Shown: positions 31,285 to 42,136 of the stretch, one piece after another
Position numbering within the stretch: the first letter of the stretch is position 1
Layout: every line of letters starts with the position of its first letter
Assembly (NCBI GenBank): GCA_019802505.1
Contig: JAFMOC010000420.1
Location: 418,001-482,000 of the forward strand
Source of the DNA: Corydoras sp. C115
Taxonomy: Eukaryota; Chordata; Actinopteri; Siluriformes; Callichthyidae
Direction: 5' to 3'
Length of the DNA stretch: 64,000 nucleotides
Made by a program: the position numbers and the translations under genes
The notes under the pieces: model-generated
What the model was told of the DNA's origin: nothing
The model's input: the letters and a program-made list of their open reading frames with translations, nothing else
Databases searched by the model: none

Positions 31285-31829
31285 TATATGCAAGATATAA
31301 CATGCTAGGTTATGCAATATAGTAGATTTATAGAACATTACAGATTCTGGAGTATTGTAGCCTCTTTCAAATATAAGAACATCTGAATGAGGAACTCGAC
31401 CTGTCTTTGTATTTCAAATGACAATCAGCATGAAGCATCTATGGCTCCTCATAAGCAATGCAGCTCACTACACACCAGTCCCAGCCGATACCTTTTGTCC
31501 CTAAAACCGGTTTTAAACTAGGGTTTCACATCCTGACGACCTGGCCTCCTTAGCATATTAATTGAACCAAGAATCTTGGCTCCTAGCCTTCTTCTCTTCT
31601 CTTGGGCTCTTCATTTGGTCTCCTGGTCTAGCTCCGGCCAGTGATGCTGCTGGGCCCTGCTCTGCCTGGTTTTGGCCTGGTCAGGCTCTGCTTAGCCAAG
31701 GCCTGCCTCGCTTTGCTCAGCCCAGTGGGCTCTTGGTTCAGTCCAGTCGGCAGTTTTCCAGCATTCACGTAACACGTGAGTTGGTACCTAAAGTTCCAAG
31801 AATTGATAATTCACATTATATGCAGTGTT

Positions 31830-32000
31830 GACTTTTCAAATAACATGTACCTGTGATTGTGGCCAAATTTTTTAATTTTGGACTAATCTGTCAAGAAAAT
31901 GGACTTCTGGAAAGCCTTTGGTATGTCCAAGTGCTCTCTACAAAGTTTAAACATACATCTTTGTTCTTTCTTGAGAGCAGAGGCTTCCTTCTAGTAACTA
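31830..32000 (-). pseudogene. Tc1-like transposase fragment
   Basis: The minus strand reads RKPLLSRKNKDVCLNFV, then a broken segment, then SKIKKFGHNHR-like text, which fits the KPLL to DES-IFGHN part of Tc1 transposases. A stop falls in the catalytic D-x-S block. It belongs to a different Tc1 family from 29687-31284. Confidence 0.5.
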
Positions 32001-32217
32001 TCCCGTGAATGCCATGTCATGTGCTTGCAACTCACACATTTCCCTCCAAACAAGGAATAGTCATGGAATCGATGAACACAAACCTGACATTTCATATAGA
32101 AAAACTGCTGATGATAAAATAAGACAATGGAAGTATAAATAAGACAATGGACAATGGAAGAAAAATAAGTAAACTACTGAACAAGTACACAAACTTTCAA
32201 GCAGCATTATATACAGT

Positions 32218-32222
32218 GTATA

Positions 32223-32286
<64 letters not shown>
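32218..32286. repeat. AT microsatellite
   Basis: Alternating AT with one CA step, about 200 bases upstream of V segment 2. Confidence 0.95.
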
Positions 32287-32289
<3 letters not shown>

Positions 32290-32484
32290 ATCGCCATACA
32301 GGTAATCGCAATACCAGGTTGGAGTATCTCAATGGATTTAAAACCTAAAGTTGGGTTGTACCAACCCCAACAAAAATAACTGAATCACATTGCCATATCT
32401 CTACTTCCTGTCTGTTGCTTTTACAAAATCTTCTAACCTAAGACTTAGCATTGTGATAGAGAATACTTGCAAACGTGTTCAGAC

Positions 32485-32974
32485 ATGGCTCAACTACGCA
32501 ACTTATTGCATATTAAAAAATGCATTCTACTAATTCTTTGTTCAGCATTAGGTAATTGTAATCAATTAATTAATCATGTTGAAAGTGATGTATTTTTATA
32601 TTATGAAATAATTAAATAAATACACACTTATTTTAGAATTTAACTATTTTTTTATCTCTTTACAACAGGCAGTTTAGCAGATTCAATTAGACCAATGGAT
32701 CAAAATCTAGTCATGAGTGAAACAGGCACTGCAACTCTAAAATGTTCATATGATTCAAGCAGCAGTTATGTTTTGCTTTATTGGTTTAAACAAAATCCAA
32801 ATAATTCACCACAATTTTTATCATATAAAGGAATAAGGTCTGCATCTTCTGTTGGTGAGGAAAAAAGTGACACTCGATTAGTCGCAGCTACGACCGATAC
32901 AACTAGTGAAATCACTATCCCTGGTCTAAAGATTACAGATTCAGGTCTCTATCACTGTGCACTGAGAGTAGTAG
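32485..32974 (+). CDS. T-cell receptor alpha/delta variable segment 2
   Basis: The leader exon (32485-32551) encodes MAQLRNLLHIKKCILLILCS, a signal peptide with a charged start. The donor is GTAATT and the acceptor is ACAACAG at 32668. The V exon starts at 32669 in phase 1. The domain has the first cysteine in ATLKCSYD, the core tryptophan in LYWFKQNPNNSPQFLSY and the second cysteine in KITDSGLYHCALR. The DSGLYxCALR ending is characteristic of TRAV/TRDV. The frame has no internal stop up to the recombination signal. It is on the same strand as segment 1 and clearly a different subgroup. The recombination signal that follows is damaged, so rearrangement may be impaired even though the coding sequence looks sound. 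Confidence 0.88.
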
Positions 32975-33012
32975 CCCAGTAATAAAAAACATTCAAAGGT
33001 TGTACAAAAACA
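32975..33012 (+). promoter_or_regulatory. 23-type recombination signal of V segment 2, heptamer damaged
   Basis: Heptamer position reads CCCAGTA (32975-32981) against consensus CACAGTG. A 22-base spacer follows and nonamer ACAAAAACA lies at 33004-33012. The second base of the heptamer, part of the CAC cut-site triplet, is C instead of A. Confidence 0.75.
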
Positions 33013-33240
33013 CATTTCTTCAAATCTACTACATGAAAGTTGCTAAATCTTGCCTCTTATTTGTTATCAAAAAACCACACCAGCTGAAGCACATAACACA
33101 CACATACACATGTACAGCTATATACAGAAACATATGTATTTATAAAAACACACAAATACAAACGGATATACACATATTCAAACACTCGTACAAACACATA
33201 CATTCATGTATACAATCACACACACACACACACATATACA
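33013..33240. repeat. CA-rich low-complexity stretch
   Basis: Repeated ACACACA and ATACAAACA words downstream of V segment 2, ending in an ATTCATTCATT run that leads into a SINE fragment. No gene. Confidence 0.6.
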
Positions 33241-33375
33241 CATTCATTCATTCATTATCTTCCGCTTTATCCTATATTAGGGTCGCGGTGGGGTTCCCCA
33301 TGCCCATCCAGGGGAGAACGTTTCGGGCGCTGGGCAGATACACCCAGGACAGTGCGCCAATCTATCGCTGGGCCA
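33241..33375 (-). repeat. 5'-truncated SINE, minus strand
   Basis: Only the 3' third of the tRNA-derived SINE: (GAAT)n tail, GGGGTTCCCCATGCCC and GGCGCTGGGCAGATACACCC on the plus strand. Confidence 0.85.
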
Positions 33376-33579
33376 CATATACACATCCACACACAAATAC
33401 ATACAAGTATTCACACACATGCAGAAACATACTTACAATGGAGACTTTTTTTTTTTGATAATGTAATGTACATTGATCAACATTTAAATATTTTTTGCAA
33501 AGGGTACACTATTCCACAAAAACAATGTTTTGAAAAATAACCAAAGTAATCTACACTTTCCAAAAAATGTGATGATCAT

Positions 33580-35700
33580 AATTCTAAAAAAAATGACTTC
33601 AGCACATTTGTGGCCACATTTGACACTACTCACACTGCACTGCTGGGATTTTGGTCCACCCTGTCAGGGTTGGGAGTGCTAGGCCACTCCCCCCTGTTTT
33701 CGTTTCGGTTTTGGCCGTTTAGGGTTCCCGTAGGTAGGGCCCATCCCCTAGAGCTGGGATTGGGTCCTACCTAATCCATGTGGCTTGCTGACTACACTTA
33801 AGTGCGCATGCGCCCTGAGTCAGCAGGCCAGCATTATATTTATGCATTACGCTTATGTTACGTTGGGTTTTGTATTTGCTTAGTTTTCGGTTTGGCATCG
33901 CATTGACGCTTTTTTTTCGGGTTTGTTTTGCATTTTATTTAATAAATCTCATCTTGCTTCTTACCTGGTCGCCTGGCTCGCTCATTACTGACTACATCGC
34001 ACTGCGCAGTGCCGCCTTAGGATGGACTGCGCCACCCATTGTAACAGAATGCTGGCCTCGCCACCGGGCGAAGTCCAGGAGTCCCCGTCCGGGTAAGCGC
34101 CTCTATTTTTTTTTGTTGTGGTTCCCGCTGCCGCGTATCCCGTCTCGCAGTCTTTCCCGGCAGTTGGGTTTGTTAGCCGCAGCATTCGGCTACTGTAGCT
34201 CGGCGCTAGCCCCGCCAATAGCCATCTCTTCGGTGCTAGCCCCGCCAGTAGTCGCTTTTCTGGTCACAGTATCCCGGTGGCATTTGTTCGGCGCTAGCCC
34301 TGCTCTTAGCTGCGTCTCCGACTGCAGCATCCTGCTGCATTAACTCGGCGCTAGCCCCGCCATTAGCCTTTTCCCCTGCCGCAGCATTTGGCTACATTAG
34401 CCTGGCGCTAGCCCCGCCATTATCCATTTCCCCTGCTGCAACAATTGGCCATTATTTTTGCTTTTTGTTTCTCCCTTTTCGGAGGTTGGAGCGATGAGGG
34501 GAATTGACCGCGTTCTGGGGTATGGGGAGATCGTGTTCCCTCTTTGATCAAGCTCCCGGCACCCTGCCCGCAAGCCGCCTCGCAGACGCCCGACCAGTGA
34601 TCCGCACTGCGAGGTGCCCCACGCTGTCAGTGAACCGCTGCACAAACCGCTCGTCTCCAACGGTCATCCGCTCCGCGAGGGGTTCTACGCCGCTGGTAAT
34701 CTGCTGAGCGTTGCCAGCGTGCCGTTCCGTGCCATGAGCAACACGCCTCGCAGCCTCCGGACTAGTGATCCGCCCTGCGAGCCACTCCGCGCAATTAGCG
34801 AGCACCAGGGCGCTGTTAACAGGCAGCTTCGCAGTTTGCGGATTGGGACTCTGTCCTGCGAGCCGCCGCGAGCAGTCAGTGTGCCGCTGCACGAGCTGCC
34901 TCGCTCTGCCGGCCATCTGCTCCGCGAGTGGTTCTACGCCGCCGGTAATCCGCCCCGTAAGCCGCCGTGCGTCGTCAGCAATCTGCCGCTCGCCACGAGC
35001 GTTCCACCGCTCGCCGTCAGCGATCTGCTGCTCACCGCCGGCGTTCCGCTGCTAGCCGTCAGAGGGCTCGCTATGCCAGTAATCCGCCCCGTGTGTCGCC
35101 GCGCGTCATTAGGAATCTGCCGCTCACCGCCAGTAAGCAGCCGCGTGTCGTCAGCAATCCGCCGCTCGTCTCAAGCGTTCCGCCGTTCGTCCTCAGCGAT
35201 CCGCCGCTCACTGTCAGTGTGTCGCTCTGCGAGCTGTCCCGCTCCACCAGAAATCCGCCCCGTGATTCGTTTTGTTTTGCGTTTTATTTAATAAATCTCA
35301 TCTTGCTTCTTACCTGGACGCCTGGCTTGTTCATTACCGACTACTTCGCACCGTGCAGTGCCGCCTTTGGACGGACTGCGCCAACCATTGAAACACACCC
35401 TTTTTCCAGTCTTAGTTCTCTGACAGTTGTGGGTTTCTTTGCCATAACTTTGTCATCAAGGAACCTTTTCAGAGATTTTATATTGGGTTTAGAACATGAC
35501 TTTCGGCTGGCCATTTCATTGTTTCAATATTTTCAGTTTCAAGGAACTGCTTAACTTGTTTTGTTGTGTGGCAGGGTATTTTCCTTCATAAAAATTGTTG
35601 GCTGACTGATTGATGAACACAAGGAAGGGACCACGTGTTTTTGAAGGTTCTGATACACACTTGCATTCACTCTGCCATGTAATGAAATGGGGCGTTTTAG
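33580..35700 (-). pseudogene. Tc1-like transposase remnant split by LTR family Z
   Basis: Right of the LTR element the minus strand gives NAPFHYMAE, then VKQFLETENIETMKWPAES, LNPI and VLDDKVMAKKPTTVRELRLE (35690-35400). Left of it, KIPAVQCE (33660-33620) continues the Tc1 carboxy end (normally EEWAKIPAAVCE). The target duplication CACCC of the LTR element falls exactly in this join. Stops in the NPI-NL region and frame changes make it inactive. Confidence 0.7.
33662..35395 (+). mobile_element. LTR retroelement, family Z, deletion derivative
   Basis: The 5' LTR 33662-34046 starts TGTCAGGGTTGGGAG, has AATAAATC near 33940 and ends CATTGTAACA. A partial 3' LTR, 35262-35395, repeats only its R-U5 part (TTAATAAATCTCATCTTGC) and ends GAAACA. 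Perfect 5-bp duplications CACCC flank at 33657-33661 and 35396-35400. The interior has a short Gag start (GEIVFPL near 34526) and an Arg/Pro repeat region, so most of the coding part is deleted. It is the same family as 23040-26605. Confidence 0.9.
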
Positions 35701-35702
35701 GA

Positions 35703-35935
35703 CATGTGATTAAAAACCAGCATTGCGAACAGAAGGTCCTTGGCTCGATTCCTGGTCCCTTGACACACCATGGCTAAAGAGCACTTGAGCAAGGCACAAA
35801 CTACAATTGCTCCCTAAGCGTCATATACAAGGCTTGCTCTGGCCATGTGTGCTCACCTCACAAATATGTTTATATGTGTGTGTTTAATTGCGAGGATGGG
35901 TTAAATGTGGAGGACAAATTCTGTGTCTAAGCACA
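35703..35935 (+). repeat. Second fish SINE family
   Basis: CTTGGCTCGATTCCTGGTCC, GAGCACTTGAGCAAGGCAC, AATTGCTCCCTAAGC, GGGTTAAATGTGGAGGACAA and TTCTGTGTCTAAGCACAGTA are landmarks of a widespread fish tRNA-derived SINE, distinct from the GGCGGCACGG family. Confidence 0.75.
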
Positions 35936-36059
35936 GTAGGAAAAATAAATCACAATCAATATATCTTTATTAAAACTCTGGATCATTTCTCTTTTGTCCA
36001 CACCACATGCTTTTTGGCAAACAAAAGGAATTATGAAAATATCTGTTTTTGCCAAAATA

Positions 36060-36700
36060 AAAATTAAGATGACGGGATTCTTTCCAAATATATATGTCAT
36101 TGAGGCAGGCAGATATTCATTCATTATCTTCCGCTTTATCCTATATTATGGTCGCGGTGGGGTTCCCCATGCCCATTCAGGGGAGAAAGTTTCGGGCGCT
36201 GGGCAGATACCCCCAGGACAGGGCGCCAATCTATCGCTGGGCACACACTCACTCACACAAACTCGCACGCATACACACTCTATATGGGGCAATTTGGACA
36301 ACTCAATTGACTTGTTCCATGTTTTTGGACTGTGTGGAGGAAACCGAAGAACCTGGAGGAAAACCACGCAGACACGGGGAGAACATGGAAACTCCACCCA
36401 GATGGGGATTCAAACCGGGAATCCCTAGTGCAGAGAGGCAAACGTGCTAACCACTAAGTCACCGTGCCGCCATGCAGGCAGATATGTGATTTGATATAGC
36501 TGTGTCTTCAGAGGTAAAATAAAATTAAGCTGAGTTTCGTCATCATAGCATTGGTAAGAGAAAACAAGTGCAAGAATGATGGCACCCATATACAATGAAA
36601 AGGAGAAGGGACCAAGTACTGAGCCCTGAGGAACTTCAGTGAGTATTTGGTGAAAGTTTGAAACATCCCCATTCCATGATACTTGAAGTAAAGTGAAGTG
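36060..36700 (-). pseudogene. L2-like reverse transcriptase fragment, split by SINE
   Basis: It matches 21090-21320. On the minus strand the text around 36640-36480 contains VPQGSVLGPFSFSLYMG-like and CYDDETQLN-like residues, equivalent to the reverse transcriptase GVPQGSVLGPLLF and YADDTQL blocks of L2. The match resumes left of the SINE at 36060-36116. Frames are broken. Confidence 0.65.
36117..36473 (-). repeat. tRNA-derived SINE with perfect 12-bp TSD
   Basis: Full-length minus-strand copy. GCAGGCAGATAT occurs at 36105-36116 and at 36474-36485, immediately outside. The uninserted order is visible at about 21108-21122, where the parent LINE reads AGGCAGGCAGATATCC. Confidence 0.92.
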
Positions 36701-38140
36701 AAACTATTCAAGTACAAGATGGAAACAAAGATACATTATTGTCAATTCCATTGCATATCAAGGACATAAAAGAGAATTGAAGTATGTTCCCCCGCCACCG
36801 TGAGTTAGAGTTGGGTAAGAATGTGATACATTAGGAGAATAGGTGATAAAAAAAGAACCCGCTCCCAGACTATGCTTCAATAAGTCAAACTGTCCATGTC
36901 TATATACCCGCACTGCTATGGCAAGATGTTTAACATTTAATATGTCAGGCTAACTAGTAACATGTTTAGTTTTCACTATTGGAAATTACATTTTTGACAT
37001 GTAAGTAATGTCACATGAAGATATCTATAATACAATTTGGACATGTTACAATACATACATACAATACATACAGATATCATTGATTTAATAGTTGATATCT
37101 TAAATTCTCTTGTAACTAGTAAGAATAACAATTTCAGATCTACAATTGCATTTCCACATGTTTAAATGGAATTGTTACTAGTGAAAATGTCATGTTCTAT
37201 TTCAGATATCAACAATTACCATTTCAGATATGTGCTCTCATTTGTATGTTCATAACGAATATGTGGGTATGCCATAAAGCCATTAGTCGGCTTTTGCCTT
37301 CATTGCAGTCAACGGGAACTACGCACCATAGATGCCGCAATTTTCAATGCAGAGAGAATTGCTGACCAACTTCCTAAAGAGACGGCAGACAAATTAAAAG
37401 ACTCTCCTGGGGATCAGAGAAATCAATTTTAATTCACAACAACATTCCCCAATGACCTTCTCTGCTTGTCAAATTCATTCAGGTAAGTTTTTTATTTGGG
37501 GGTCAAAAAGCTTTGGGTTGAAAACAGCATGTAGTCTAGTGTTTCTGCTTGTTTAGCATTAATGAATGTGATTGAGGTTATGTGGGTGTACAAAGTAAAT
37601 AAATTTATTATTGCAATTAAAATACATCTAGCGAATTTGGAGTTTGATGGTAATCCCATTTTTCGATCACTTTGATAAGTAAAATGAGTTAATTGCCGTG
37701 ATAATCACAAAGAAATAATACAAACAATTATCTCAGTATCGTAAACGTTTGTTTTTCAAATATCAGGAAAAATCTGAAAAAAATGCAGTATTGGTTGGGC
37801 TATAATAGTATAGAAATCTTACATTTTGTTCTAGCATTCACTGAAACGGTGACAAAATGTACTGGGGAAAAAAAGCTTTATTTTTTAACAATATGGCATA
37901 CTATATAAATTTTACACTCTTGAGGAAGACTTTGTGCTGAATTGAAGGTGAACAATACTTTAATCTAAGCACTTTTCTTGTTTTAAATGTAAACTAAAAC
38001 TTGACTTGTGTTGCTTTAAATGCCTACACCCTCTTTATTTTATTAACAAAAAAACACCAACCTATAACCAACAAAATCCTTGCTGAACTCATAAACTCCT
38101 AGAATTGCATGTTAAGATATTGTCAGAAAGTGTACTAGAG
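36701..38140. other. No gene; AT-rich with recurring ACTAGT words
   Basis: About 1.4 kb without recognisable elements. Words TAACTAGTAA or TTACTAGT recur at 36951, 37112 and 37175, together with GATATC and TTTCAGAT words, suggesting a decayed short repeat or palindromic element. It is the 3' flank of the HECT remnant on the minus strand. Confidence 0.4.
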
Positions 38141-38144
38141 TAAC

Positions 38145-38616
38145 TTAAAGAAGAAACAGTGAGTCGAGAACCTTCAGTATCACATTCACTATAACACATG
38201 TATTTGCCTCTGGAAATATTTTGTCTTCATTGTGGAGAAATTTGATAATAGGACCGTTGGGGAAGCCAGGGCGAGGCACAGCTGAAGCTCCAGAGGCAAA
38301 CTTCAGCACCATTTCCAGTGTTAAGGTTCACCCTCTAAAAAGAAACCAGAAGAAAGAATATTGAAATATTTATGACAAAATTTAAGACATTTCACTCTTG
38401 ACGCATTGAAGAACTGTACCTCATAATAAATTTAACTTATTGGGACAGTCAATGTATGTTGGGCTATGTAGTTTATCTCTACTTTACAAACATTATATAC
38501 CCTCAACATCAATTAACCAGTCTCTCCAGAAACAGAAGTTTTGATTTTCTGCCGTTTGTTGCTTCCAGGGGCTGAGAAATCAACAGGTCCTTAAAGATTT
38601 CAGGGAGAGCTCTAAG
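38145..38616 (-). pseudogene. HECT-domain ubiquitin ligase remnant, two exons
   Basis: On the minus strand a probable exon at 38616-38518 encodes LRALPEIFKDLL and ends at a GTTAAT donor. After about 183 bases a TTTTTAG acceptor (38335) opens a second exon. From 38324 it reads LTLEMVLKFASGASAVPRPG, then FPNGPIIKFLHNED and FPEANTCVIVNVILKV. The pattern VL-FATGA--VPP-GF, FLH, P-ANTC matches the carboxy lobe of HECT domains in G2E3-like ligases of fish. The catalytic cysteine would be the one in ANTC. An in-frame TGA (38328-38330) just after the acceptor and loss of the usual end after VILKV argue for a pseudogene. A gypsy LTR at 38832 may have removed upstream exons. The function of an intact relative is transfer of ubiquitin to substrates. 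Confidence 0.55.
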
Positions 38617-38831
38617 CTCATCAAAAAAACAAAAAAAAAAACAAGAGTTTTGAAACCCTACATAAACCTGAAGAATAACACACACAATTGAATATTTATA
38701 TTTAACTTCACAATTTCATATTCCTTAATTTTGCCCTGATTGATAAACCTACTGGCTCAATGCTTCATGTATTCAGACTGGACCAGGAAATTTCTGTGCT
38801 CTAACGATGAAATGAACCTCAAAGCTCCCAC

Positions 38832-40045
38832 TGTGACGATTGCAACACACAGGAACGGGAAAGAGTCCAAAGTTCAATGCAGAGAAAGTTTATTAGAATA
38901 CTTGGCCAGAGACACAGAAGTAAACCAAAAAATGAAGACTGTGCTTCCACAATGAAGTCAATTGCCAGCGCACAGAAGACATCGCACTGGCAAATCCACA
39001 GGTTAATCCTAATAAGAGAGCAGATCGGTGAGTCAACACACATCAATACCAAGGTGAAGACCGAAATGGAAGCTAATATAAGGAGGAAATGGAAAAGCCA
39101 ATTAGAAAAGTGGAAACAGGACAGAAGTTAGAAATCAGGTGATAGGGGGCGGTCCTGAGTCGGCAAAAGGCAATACCCAGGAAAGCCCACAGAGGGGACC
39201 GATGTGACAGTACCCCCTTCCCCCCCTGGGGGGTAGAGAAGACCTACCTTGACGACGACCCCTACATCGAGGTGCAGGCTTCACAGGATGCTGGTCGTGG
39301 AAATCAGTAATAAGATTGGGGTTACAAATATCAGTGGCAGCAACCCAGCTGAGATCCTCCGGACCAAAACCCAGTCAACTAGATACTGAATGGTAGAGCT
39401 CCAACGACGAGAATCCAATAAGAGGAAACAGAGTAGACATCAGGAAGAGATGAAGTGAAGACACGAATGGCTTGAGGAGGGTTGTATGGAAGACTGGAAG
39501 AACATGATACTGAGAATGAAGAGCTAAACGATAGGATACGGGGTTGATCTGGGACCCAGAAATTGGGGAAGCAGCTTGCGAGAGCGACCGGCAGCGAAAG
39601 TCCAGGGAATTGAGCCAAAACATGTCCCCTGGTGAGTAAATCTGGGTCTTGCTTCTATGGCAATCAGCATAAGACTTGTAATGCTGAAAGACATGCTCAA
39701 TCCGTTGGTGAACATGACCCAATACTCTCTCGCTTAAACCTTTTGGAATTGGAAGTCCCACAGAGCAAAAGTGGTTGATACCATAATACACATTGGTAAG
39801 GGGTCAGGCCAGTGGCACAGTGGAGAAGTGAATTCTGCGCAATCTCAGCCCATGGTAAGAAATGTGCCCAATCCGAAGCATGATCAAGACAAAGATGCGG
39901 AGAAACTTACCCAACTCCTGATTTAACCTGAAGTTAAGCTCACCGTAGTAACCAATTTCTCAATAAGTGCCCTTCAAACGGCAGATGTGAACTGCAGACC
40001 CCAGTCAGACAGGATGTCTTCTGGTATGCCAAAAATAGGAAATAG
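38832..40045 (-). pseudogene. Ty3/gypsy 3' end: integrase end plus LTR
   Basis: The 3' LTR, 38832-39209 (minus strand TGTCACATC to CGTCACA), is preceded by a polypurine tract seen as CCCCCTTCCCCCCC at about 39212. Upstream the minus strand gives DPEDLSWVAATDI-like chromodomain text (near 39370-39340), LHSQYHVLPVFHTTLLKPF, YSPGDMFWLNSLDFRCRSLS and QRIEHVFQHYKSYAD. Beyond that are integrase core words with a PEDILSDWG-like block near 40020. The order matches 49911-50800. The 5' part is missing; the break at about 40045 meets the L1 poly-A end. Confidence 0.8.
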
Positions 40046-40386
40046 ATGTTTACTTTTTATTTATTATTATTATTATTATTTTTTTTTTTTTTTTAACCTG
40101 TCATGTCTGCCAGCTTGAGAAATCTGAATGGTAATCTGACTGCACTGATGTAACAAACATTTTTGCTTTTACGTTTTTACAGGAACAGTTCTACAGATTA
40201 TTATAGCCTATTCCTGTTAATTGTGCTTTTATTTAATTGATTGATTTATTCCGCCAATGCGTGACAGGCATTAAAGGAGAGAAAAAATAGGAGAAAAAGA
40301 AGACAAATGGAAAAAAGAAACAACCTATACATACATTCCTCTACACATATATACACAGGTATATACATACCTATACACATACATAC

Positions 40387-40388
40387 AA

Positions 40389-40435
<47 letters not shown>
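40387..40435. repeat. CA microsatellite
   Basis: Uninterrupted CA run inside the presumed L1 3' untranslated region. Confidence 0.95.
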
Positions 40436-40436
<1 letters not shown>

Positions 40437-42136
40437 CCTAATATCCAAATGCACCCACACAAAAACACCACACACCTACACATCCATGTGCATATCTATA
40501 TACCCACACACACACACACACACTCCCCCACCTGTGTGCCCACACAACTATACTAACACGCATCTACATCTCTAACCTTATACACAGCAAGAGTCACACC
40601 GCGTTGTATTATTAACAGTTTTGTGTGTCTCTGTATGTGCCCCTGTTATGGAATGCATTCATGATGAGGGCAAGAAACCGCAACCATGCCCCCGTGGTCC
40701 AGAGACAGATAGGGAAAGACCAGGGGGACTGAGACCGCTCAAGGCCACCGGAAACCTGAAGACGAGAGGCCACACAACCCGATGGCCACTGCACACGCAC
40801 CGCAGAGGAGGAAGAAGGGAGACCCCTGATGAGGCCCCCACAGACAGGGGGCAAGAAACCAGAGAGCCAGAGGCAATGAGATATCCAACCCTCCCCCCCA
40901 GTCCGGCACCCCCGGCAAGAGCCGAGCATGCGGCCCCCAAGGCCCCAGCACCCGCAAACGACCCGACCCCCGGCAGAGCCCCCCCACGTCATAGAGGTCC
41001 AAACCACCCCAGGACACCACCACCAAGGGAGCAGGCCAGACGCCACGCCAAGACACCCAGCCGCACACCTCAGGACACACAGACACACCCAGGGGGCAGT
41101 GACGGTGACACCTTCGCAGGCGGTGACACCTTCGCGCAGCATCCCCGAAGGTGACAAGCTCAGCAAGCTACAGATCCAGGACCCGTCGTTCACACTCACA
41201 CATTCACACATGTACCCACACATATGTGTTCACTCATCCCAATCGCACACACCAATTGTACACACCAATCTCACACTCATGCACACACATGTAACAAATA
41301 AGGACAACTGGTGTGAGCCAGGGGACACAGGCATCGGGCCAGCAGTGTCCCAGCGAGGCAGCCAGCCAGTTCCCACCCCAGGTAGGACGCACAGGGACAG
41401 GCGCGTGAGGACCCGCCCTCCCCCTCCTCCCACCCAACGTGTTGCAGTGAGTGTGTAAAATGGAAGTGTGTCTGAAAGCTACAGTGCAAATAAAATTAGT
41501 GGGACAGATGTAACATGTACATTGAATAACAGCACCAAGAACAGCACCCAGTCACAACGCCCGCCCCAAGGCCCTGTCTAACATGCAATTAAGATTGAGT
41601 GACAGTCATAGTGAGCAATGAGCAGACCGGTGGGGGACACCTCAGCAGCGCCACCTACCGACCAAGTCAAGTCAAGTCAAGTAATTTATTTATATAGCGC
41701 TTTTTACAACAGTACATTGTCACAAAGCAGCTTTACAGAATGAAAAGCCTTTAAACCCCCAAAGAGCAAGCCGAAGCGACAGTGGCAAGAAAAAGCTCCC
41801 TTTTATGTTGTTATTTAAGGAAGAAACCTTGGGAGGACCAAGACTCAATGGGGGACTCATCCTCCTTGAGCGGCCGGGCAGCAACAACAGTGTAGAACAG
41901 CCATGTCCAGATACTAAACAAATGGAAAAACCAACAACTAGAAAACTATATGTGAGTCCATTAGGGGGCGTCCTGCAGGACCGCCTTGTCAGGATCCATA
42001 CAGTATTCGTAAGCAGAGCCATGGATCTCCAGGAAGCCGGGGGACACCTCAAAAGAAAACAGACAAAGGAAGGGAGTTAGAGATTACCCCCCAACACACA
42101 GCCAAGTCTGAGATCTACATCTTTATCTACAGGGGA

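Larger units (their letters stand above)
29590..31800 (-). mobile_element. LTR, family Y, carrying a Tc1
   Basis: It matches 56480-57130 in inverse orientation, ending TTTCTACA on the minus strand at 29590 with AATAAAACACAAG just inside. A Tc1 at 29687-31284 interrupts it. BEL/Pao gag starts about 85 bases beyond its end, so it may be the 5' LTR of that element. No tRNA primer site was recognised between them. Confidence 0.7.

Noticed and set aside
33000..33458. 152-codon frame after V segment 2
   Set aside because: Thr/His/Tyr-rich translation of CA-repeat sequence running into a SINE fragment.
40621..41458. Plus-strand frames of 177 and 176 codons and minus-strand frames up to 203 codons
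   Set aside because: C- and CA-rich composition keeps several frames open at once; the block fits an L1 3' untranslated region.
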